Source of the DNA: JBFLVQ01 sp040758525
Lineage (GTDB): Bacteria; Acidobacteriota; Blastocatellia; Chloracidobacteriales; JADJPF01
Reading direction: 5' to 3'
Length of the DNA stretch: 12,316 nt
Assembly (NCBI GenBank): GCA_040758525.1
Contig: JBFLVQ010000245.1
Location: 1 to 12,316 of the forward strand
Each line of letters starts with the position of its first letter. Position 1 is the first letter of the stretch. The notes beneath the pieces are model-generated. The model was not told the DNA's origin, did not search any database, and saw nothing but the letters and a program-made list of their open reading frames with translations. Below, piece after piece: positions 8,770 through 12,316 of the stretch. The position numbers were made by a program, and so were the translations under genes.

Positions 8770-8778
8770 GTTAAACCT

Positions 8779-9027
8779 TCAAAGTGTCCCTACCTCACCA
8801 GAACCTTTATAATGCCAGTCGATTAGCATACGAATCTGATTTACCTGATTAGAGACACCAACAAAACGGATTGCACAATTTGGACAGACAATATCCTGAC
8901 CTGGCTCGGGGGCTTTGAATTTTGGTGAAGCAGGAACAAAATATTCGGCCTTAACCTCTAGCCGGTCGGCTGGACCAGTATAGGTATAGACCTCTGTATT
9001 GCAATAAGTGCATATGACTGGTTTCAT
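8779..9027 (-). CDS. Small zinc-ribbon protein of unknown function
   Basis: An 82-residue protein whose family I do not recognise. Two CxxC knuckles, C6-T-Y-C9 and C48-P-N-C51, are separated by 38 residues. This spacing fits a treble-clef or zinc-ribbon fold that binds one zinc ion. The middle part (about 20-43) is rich in proline, lysine and alanine, and a mixed polar/aliphatic segment ends in DWHYKGSGEVGTL. No signal peptide or membrane segment is seen, so it is probably cytoplasmic. The ATG at 9025-9027 has a modest AAGGT about nine bases upstream. It lies 100 bases downstream of the penicillin-binding protein gene on the same strand and could be cotranscribed with it; I see no clear promoter of its own. 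Four correctly spaced cysteines in a short open frame support a real gene. DNA or RNA binding, or an accessory role, are only guesses. Confidence 0.75.
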   Translation of the reverse strand: MKPVICTYCNTEVYTYTGPADRLEVKAEYFVPASPKFKAPEPGQDIVCPNCAIRFVGVSNQVNQIRMLIDWHYKGSGEVGTL

Positions 9028-9091
9028 TACTTAAATACCTTGTGTTGGGCTAGCCGCCTGTATGGCGATTTATGAGCCTGACAGCTTACCG

Positions 9092-9124
9092 AAAATTGGT
9101 CACGATTTCAACCGCGAGCCAACT
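9092..9124 (-). terminator. Weak candidate terminator after the penicillin-binding protein gene
   Basis: On the minus strand, beginning three bases after the stop codon, AGTTGG (9124-9119) can pair with CCAATT (9099-9094), with one G-T wobble. CGCG (9116-9113) can pair with CGTG (9104-9101), with one wobble and small internal bulges. A short run of four T residues (9095-9092) overlaps the right arm. The stem is interrupted and the U-run short, so this may only attenuate readthrough into the zinc-ribbon gene, or may be chance. Confidence 0.25.
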
Positions 9125-9127
9125 ATC

Positions 9128-11596
9128 TTACGGTGATCTGCGTTCAAAAGGGCGCTTAAAGACTCTAAAAAGTCGCCTTGGTCGGCCACTATCATCCGGT
9201 TTTGCTGCTGGTTCAGACTCTTCTGTAGGCGGGAATCCTTCTTCGCCTTCATCAGGAGAACTATTTAATACTGACTCGCAATTCTCTTTTGGTTCAGTGC
9301 CAGTGACAAAATATTCTTCATAGGTATCGTCGGAACATTGTTCTGTTGAAAGCAGGCCAGTATTACGATCGAGGAGTAGTTTGGTAGGTGCTGGTTTTGG
9401 TGTAGGGAATTCATCACCACCCAGTTCTGGTCGCCGCGCGACAGCTTTCTTCATAAACTCTGTCCAGATTGGCAAAGCCGCTTTCGAACCTTCCAAACCT
9501 AGTTGGGAATTGTCATCAAAGCCAACATAAACAACACAGACCAGATTAGGTGTATAACCAGCAAACCAACCATCACGACTGGTGCCCGTTTTACCTGCAG
9601 CCAATTCTTTGAATCCCAAGGCACGCGAACGTGCGCCCGTGCCACGGTTGATCACATCTTGCAGTATTGTGTTAACAATAAATGCCACTTGTGGCTCGAT
9701 AACAGAAGTCTGTTTAGCAGTATCCTGAAAGATTGTTTGACCATCTGAATCGGTAATACGACTGATTGCAAGTGGCTCTATACGTGTGCCTAGATTAGGA
9801 AAGACAGTGTAGGCTCGTGCTACTTCTAAGGGTGTTGCTTCGGTTGTACCAAGCGCGAGTGCAGGGAAGGGTTGGGGTTTGGGCAGGCCAAATTTTTCTG
9901 CCATATCTGCGACTTTCCAATAACCAGTCTTTTCCGCTACACGCACAGTTACAACATTGAGAGAGCGAGTAAGCGCTTCACGTACTGTGGTCAATTCATT
10001 AGAGTAGTCCATTCCATAATTATCTGGCTCATAGGTCTGTCCATCACCATAGGTAAAGATCTCTTTTGCATCCAGGAATTTTGAGGCTGCAGTAATAATA
10101 TTCTCCTTATTTTTTGCATCTTTGGTACTGAGTGCAGTGGTATAGACAATGGGCTTAAATACCGAACCAGGTTGACGGTGTGCTTCTGTGACACGATTAA
10201 GTTGACTGGTGCTATAGTCACGTCCCCCTACCATAGCAAGAATCTCGCCGGTCTTAGGACTCATAGCAATCAAGGCTGCTTGTAATGAGCCTGGACTGTA
10301 GCGCTTGCTATAATCCTTCTCCAGTTGTATTAGACCATCGCGCACAGCACGGTCGGCAGCACGCTGTAGCTCCATATCAATAGTTGTATAGATCCTATAG
10401 GACTGTTGGGCAAAGAATTTATCAGTAAAACGTTCATTAACTTTGGTCTGTATATAGTCGAGAAAGTAGGGCGCTTCGGCATTGCTACTAGAAGATTTTG
10501 GACGGATTTGCAGATTGATCTTCTTAGTATCTTCGGCAGTCTTCGCATCTACTGAATTAGCAACCACCATAGCATCAAGCACCTGATTACGCCGCTCGAC
10601 GGCTCGCCTGGGGTGTTGGAAAGGTGAATAGTAACCAGGACCACGAATAACACCAGCGAGGAATGCCGATTCGGAAAGCGAGAGATTAATGACATCTTTA
10701 TTGAAGTAGAATTTTGCTGCCTCGCCTACACCATTGATCGAATAGCTGCCATCTTGGCCTAAATAGATCTCATTACAATACATTTGAAAGATCTGTTCTT
10801 TTGTTAGGCGGGTTTCTAGCAGCACGGAGATAAAAGCCTCAGAGAATTTCCGTTTGAAAGTACGCTCTGGGGTGAGAAAGAAGTTTTTGACAAGCTGTTG
10901 AGTGATAGTTGAACCACCCTGTTGTAGTTCACCCTCTTCAACATTGCGCCAGAGCGCACGAAAGAGACCACGGAAATCGATGCCAGGATGATCAAAGAAA
11001 CGCCGATCCTCAATAGCAATGATCGACTTGACAAGATTATCTGGCAGATCTTTAAACTCGACAATCTTACGCTTTTCGCGTTCGCGGTTGACAGCAGTGA
11101 GCAGTTCTGGTTCAAGTAGACAGCCATCAAGATTCTTGTTAAGCATTAGGTCGGTAATACCTAAGACACGTTGACCATCATCAGAGTACTTTAGCCTTAC
11201 ACTAGGGAATTGACCACGACCATCGATACGTGCACTACTGCTGGGCTCAATCTCTATTTGAGTACCTTTTATTAGATAGCGACCACGTTCAGGAACAGGA
11301 GGTTTTCCCTCACTTAGATAACCTATATGTTCCAGATAATTGATCAATTCGGTCTTCCTTGGCCCCTGTCCAGTCTTTACCTTCAAAGGAGCAGCATAAA
11401 TGCCAGTTGCACGTACAAAGATATTACCTTGTAGCTTGGCATCTATCATTTCAGAAAAGATTACATAGAAATAGGCGAAGACTCCAGTAAGGGCAAGCAC
11501 CATCAGACCTAGTAAAAAGACTACACGAGGTGTAAGGATGCGTCGCCAAAGGCTCTTGCGTTTCAATTTTACCTGTTGTTTCATAGCTACTACCAT
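9128..11596 (-). CDS. Bifunctional class A penicillin-binding protein, PBP1B-like (glycosyltransferase plus transpeptidase)
   Basis: Polymerises lipid II into glycan strands and cross-links the peptides at the outer face of the inner membrane. In its 822 residues a basic cytoplasmic start (about 6-24) precedes one membrane helix (about 25-47). Residues about 62-150 form a small domain resembling the UB2H domain of E. coli PBP1B. The GT51 glycosyltransferase follows with EDRRFFDHPG (catalytic E196), GGSTITQQLVKN (227-238), the RKFSE motif (E253) and RRNQVL (335-340). The transpeptidase has S478-V-F-K481 (catalytic serine), S545-L-N547 and K669-T-G671. All key motifs are intact. A C-terminal tail has paired cysteines C754 and C773 around EYFVTGTEP, then an acidic stretch and a strongly basic end. 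ATG at 11594 is taken as start; ATG at 11582-11584 (M5) is equally possible, since neither has a clear ribosome binding site. It is divergent from the lipoprotein gene. PBP1A-family naming is an alternative. Confidence 0.95.
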   Translation of the reverse strand: MVVAMKQQVKLKRKSLWRRILTPRVVFLLGLMVLALTGVFAYFYVIFSEMIDAKLQGNIFVRATGIYAAPLKVKTGQGPRKTELINYLEHIGYLSEGKPPVPERGRYLIKGTQIEIEPSSSARIDGRGQFPSVRLKYSDDGQRVLGITDLMLNKNLDGCLLEPELLTAVNREREKRKIVEFKDLPDNLVKSIIAIEDRRFFDHPGIDFRGLFRALWRNVEEGELQQGGSTITQQLVKNFFLTPERTFKRKFSEAFISVLLETRLTKEQIFQMYCNEIYLGQDGSYSINGVGEAAKFYFNKDVINLSLSESAFLAGVIRGPGYYSPFQHPRRAVERRNQVLDAMVVANSVDAKTAEDTKKINLQIRPKSSSSNAEAPYFLDYIQTKVNERFTDKFFAQQSYRIYTTIDMELQRAADRAVRDGLIQLEKDYSKRYSPGSLQAALIAMSPKTGEILAMVGGRDYSTSQLNRVTEAHRQPGSVFKPIVYTTALSTKDAKNKENIITAASKFLDAKEIFTYGDGQTYEPDNYGMDYSNELTTVREALTRSLNVVTVRVAEKTGYWKVADMAEKFGLPKPQPFPALALGTTEATPLEVARAYTVFPNLGTRIEPLAISRITDSDGQTIFQDTAKQTSVIEPQVAFIVNTILQDVINRGTGARSRALGFKELAAGKTGTSRDGWFAGYTPNLVCVVYVGFDDNSQLGLEGSKAALPIWTEFMKKAVARRPELGGDEFPTPKPAPTKLLLDRNTGLLSTEQCSDDTYEEYFVTGTEPKENCESVLNSSPDEGEEGFPPTEESEPAAKPDDSGRPRRLFRVFKRPFERRSP

Positions 11597-11651
11597 TATT
11601 AGGCAAATTATTAAAGCCGCTCACTGTTCGGCCGGCTGCCAACGATAATAG

Positions 11652-11657
11652 ATTATA
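11652..11657 (-). promoter_or_regulatory. Candidate -10 box for the penicillin-binding protein gene
   Basis: The minus strand reads TATAAT here, a perfect -10 hexamer. It lies 55 bases upstream of the first ATG, which would give a 5' leader of roughly 50 bases. With a 17-base spacer the -35 position (11675-11680) reads TAGCTT, a poor match, so an activator or an alternative sigma factor may be involved. The leader can form a weak stem AGCCG/CGGCT (plus-strand 11633-11637 with 11615-11619) around a 13-base loop. Confidence 0.45.
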
Positions 11658-11800
11658 CGCTGCTTCGGGCGGGCAAGCTACCGCCTTGCACTAATATATC
11701 TATTTGGCAGGGAGAGCAGAAGTTTTGTCATTAACTGTTTTATGTTAGTCTCAGATGCATTCAAACAATATTTAAGTTCTAACTATCTGGAAGAATTATT

Positions 11801-11806
11801 AGGAGG
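11801..11806 (+). promoter_or_regulatory. Ribosome binding site of the lipoprotein gene
   Basis: AGGAGG lies 12 bases before the ATG at 11819. The motif is strong but the spacing is a few bases longer than the usual optimum. No alternative in-frame start lies closer to it, and the signal peptide begins properly at this ATG. Confidence 0.7.
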
Positions 11807-11818
11807 TTGTAATAAATT

Positions 11819-12316
11819 ATGAAGAAAATGGTATTGGCACTCTTACTGATGTGCGCCGCTACTCTGGTGGCCTGCGGTGGGAATCAGCCTAAACCTGTGA
11901 CTGATGAGAAAGAGTTAGAAAATACCAGCTTAAAGCCTGCCGCGCAGCCTAGTGGGGGCGGTTATGGCAGCCAGCCCAGTAGCCCTGTAGCTAGTACTCC
12001 CAATGCTCCGGCTGGTAGTAGTGCGAGTGGAGCGCCACCCGCCGGCCCAGAAGTAGAGAAGCCTGCCGAATTGGTAGAATTGGAGAAGACTTACGAGAAG
12101 AATCCTAAAGATGAGGCGACAAAAAAGAAGCTAGTACAGGCGACTTATGAATTTGGACGCAAGATCAACTATGATAATGGTCTTGCTCCCCGTGTAAAGT
12201 ACCCACAAGCCTTGCGCCTGTTTAGAAAAGTGTTAGAACTCGATCCAGCCCATCAGCAAGCGGCGGCAGAGAAGAAACAGATAGAGGATATCTATGTTTC
12301 TATGGGACGTCCAATC
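11819..12316 (+). CDS. Lipoprotein with low-complexity linker and TPR-like helices (3' end outside the window)
   Basis: The frame is open from ATG 11819 to the window edge, giving 166 residues so far. The start MKKMVLALLLMCAATLVAC is a type II signal peptide with the lipobox LVAC and the lipidated cysteine at C19. G20 follows the cysteine, not aspartate, which in E. coli would favour outer-membrane sorting. Residues about 38-80 are a flexible linker rich in proline, glycine, serine and alanine. From about 84 the sequence becomes helical: KNPKDEATKKKLVQATYEFG and then YPQALRLFRKVLELDPAHQQA, whose ALxLFxKVLELDP pattern is typical of tetratricopeptide repeats. The role is not known. Lipoproteins with this layout often act as scaffolds or activators in the cell envelope. 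Its divergent position beside a PBP1B-like gene makes an Lpo-type activator of peptidoglycan synthesis a reasonable but unproven idea. The part seen shows no frameshift. Confidence 0.85.
   Translation, partial: MKKMVLALLLMCAATLVACGGNQPKPVTDEKELENTSLKPAAQPSGGGYGSQPSSPVASTPNAPAGSSASGAPPAGPEVEKPAELVELEKTYEKNPKDEATKKKLVQATYEFGRKINYDNGLAPRVKYPQALRLFRKVLELDPAHQQAAAEKKQIEDIYVSMGRPI

Larger units (their letters stand above)
11597..11818. other. Divergent intergenic region between the PBP and lipoprotein genes
   Basis: These 222 bases contain the start regions of two diverging genes. The left half holds a TATAAT for the minus strand. In the right half TTGTCA at 11725-11730 matches the -35 consensus in five of six bases for the plus strand, but the following -10 candidates (TAGTCT at 11746-11751 with a 15-base spacer) are weak. 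The ends are AT-rich. No reading frame here looks like a gene. Confidence 0.5.

Noticed and set aside
9048..9055. Palindrome GGCTAGCC upstream of the zinc-ribbon gene, possible operator
   Set aside because: An eight-base palindrome is expected by chance, and no second copy or promoter element is nearby.
9072..9323. Plus-strand open frame of 83 codons over the end of the PBP gene
   Set aside because: It is antisense to the PBP tail and mirrors its acidic low-complexity segment. No ribosome binding site or motif supports it.
11451..11642. Minus-strand open frame of 63 codons across the PBP start
   Set aside because: It runs out of frame over the signal-anchor region of the intact PBP gene and over the candidate promoter leader, with no independent support.
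1..12316. CRISPR arrays, insertion sequences, tRNA or rRNA genes, phage or defence genes
   Set aside because: No regularly spaced direct repeats, transposase motifs, terminal repeats, tRNA-like cloverleaf or rRNA sequence were seen. Base composition and codon style look even throughout.

Overview
The window looks like bacterial chromosome, most likely from an Acidobacteriota-type organism and possibly class Blastocatellia. This rests on the style of RpoB and RpoC: the RpoB start motif, a four-cysteine-pair insert after the YSIG segment, and an RpoC N-terminus reading FRIQ...FEAIRISLASPEKIRSWS. It also rests on the roughly balanced base composition. The lineage call comes from remembered family patterns, not a search, and is moderate in confidence. 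Nothing points to phage, plasmid, transposon or CRISPR origin.

Layout. Positions 1-118 are a leader without a gene. rpoB (119-4477, +) and rpoC (4542-8714, +) encode the beta and beta' subunits of RNA polymerase. They are separated by 64 bases that hold a two-tier hairpin touching the rpoC ribosome binding site. rpoC starts with TTG at 4542. A long imperfect hairpin at 8727-8769 closes the rpoBC unit where it meets genes coming from the other strand. On the minus strand lie a small double-CxxC zinc-ribbon protein of unknown function (8779-9027) and, upstream of it, a bifunctional class A penicillin-binding protein resembling PBP1B (9128-11596). A 222-base divergent intergenic region then leads to a plus-strand lipoprotein with a low-complexity linker and TPR-like helices (11819 to the window end, truncated).

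How the genes work together. rpoB and rpoC make the catalytic core of RNA polymerase and are almost certainly cotranscribed. The right-hand part is about the cell envelope: a peptidoglycan synthase with both glycosyltransferase and transpeptidase active sites, divergently paired with a lipoprotein. The lipoprotein's layout (lipid anchor, flexible linker, TPR-like domain) recalls the outer-membrane activators of class A PBPs (LpoA, LpoB and LpoP types), which makes it a candidate partner.

Most of the window is housekeeping DNA. The points that merit a second look are the zinc-binding insert in RpoB, the hairpin at the rpoC start, the PBP/lipoprotein pair, the unassigned zinc-ribbon protein, and the charged C-terminal tail of the PBP.
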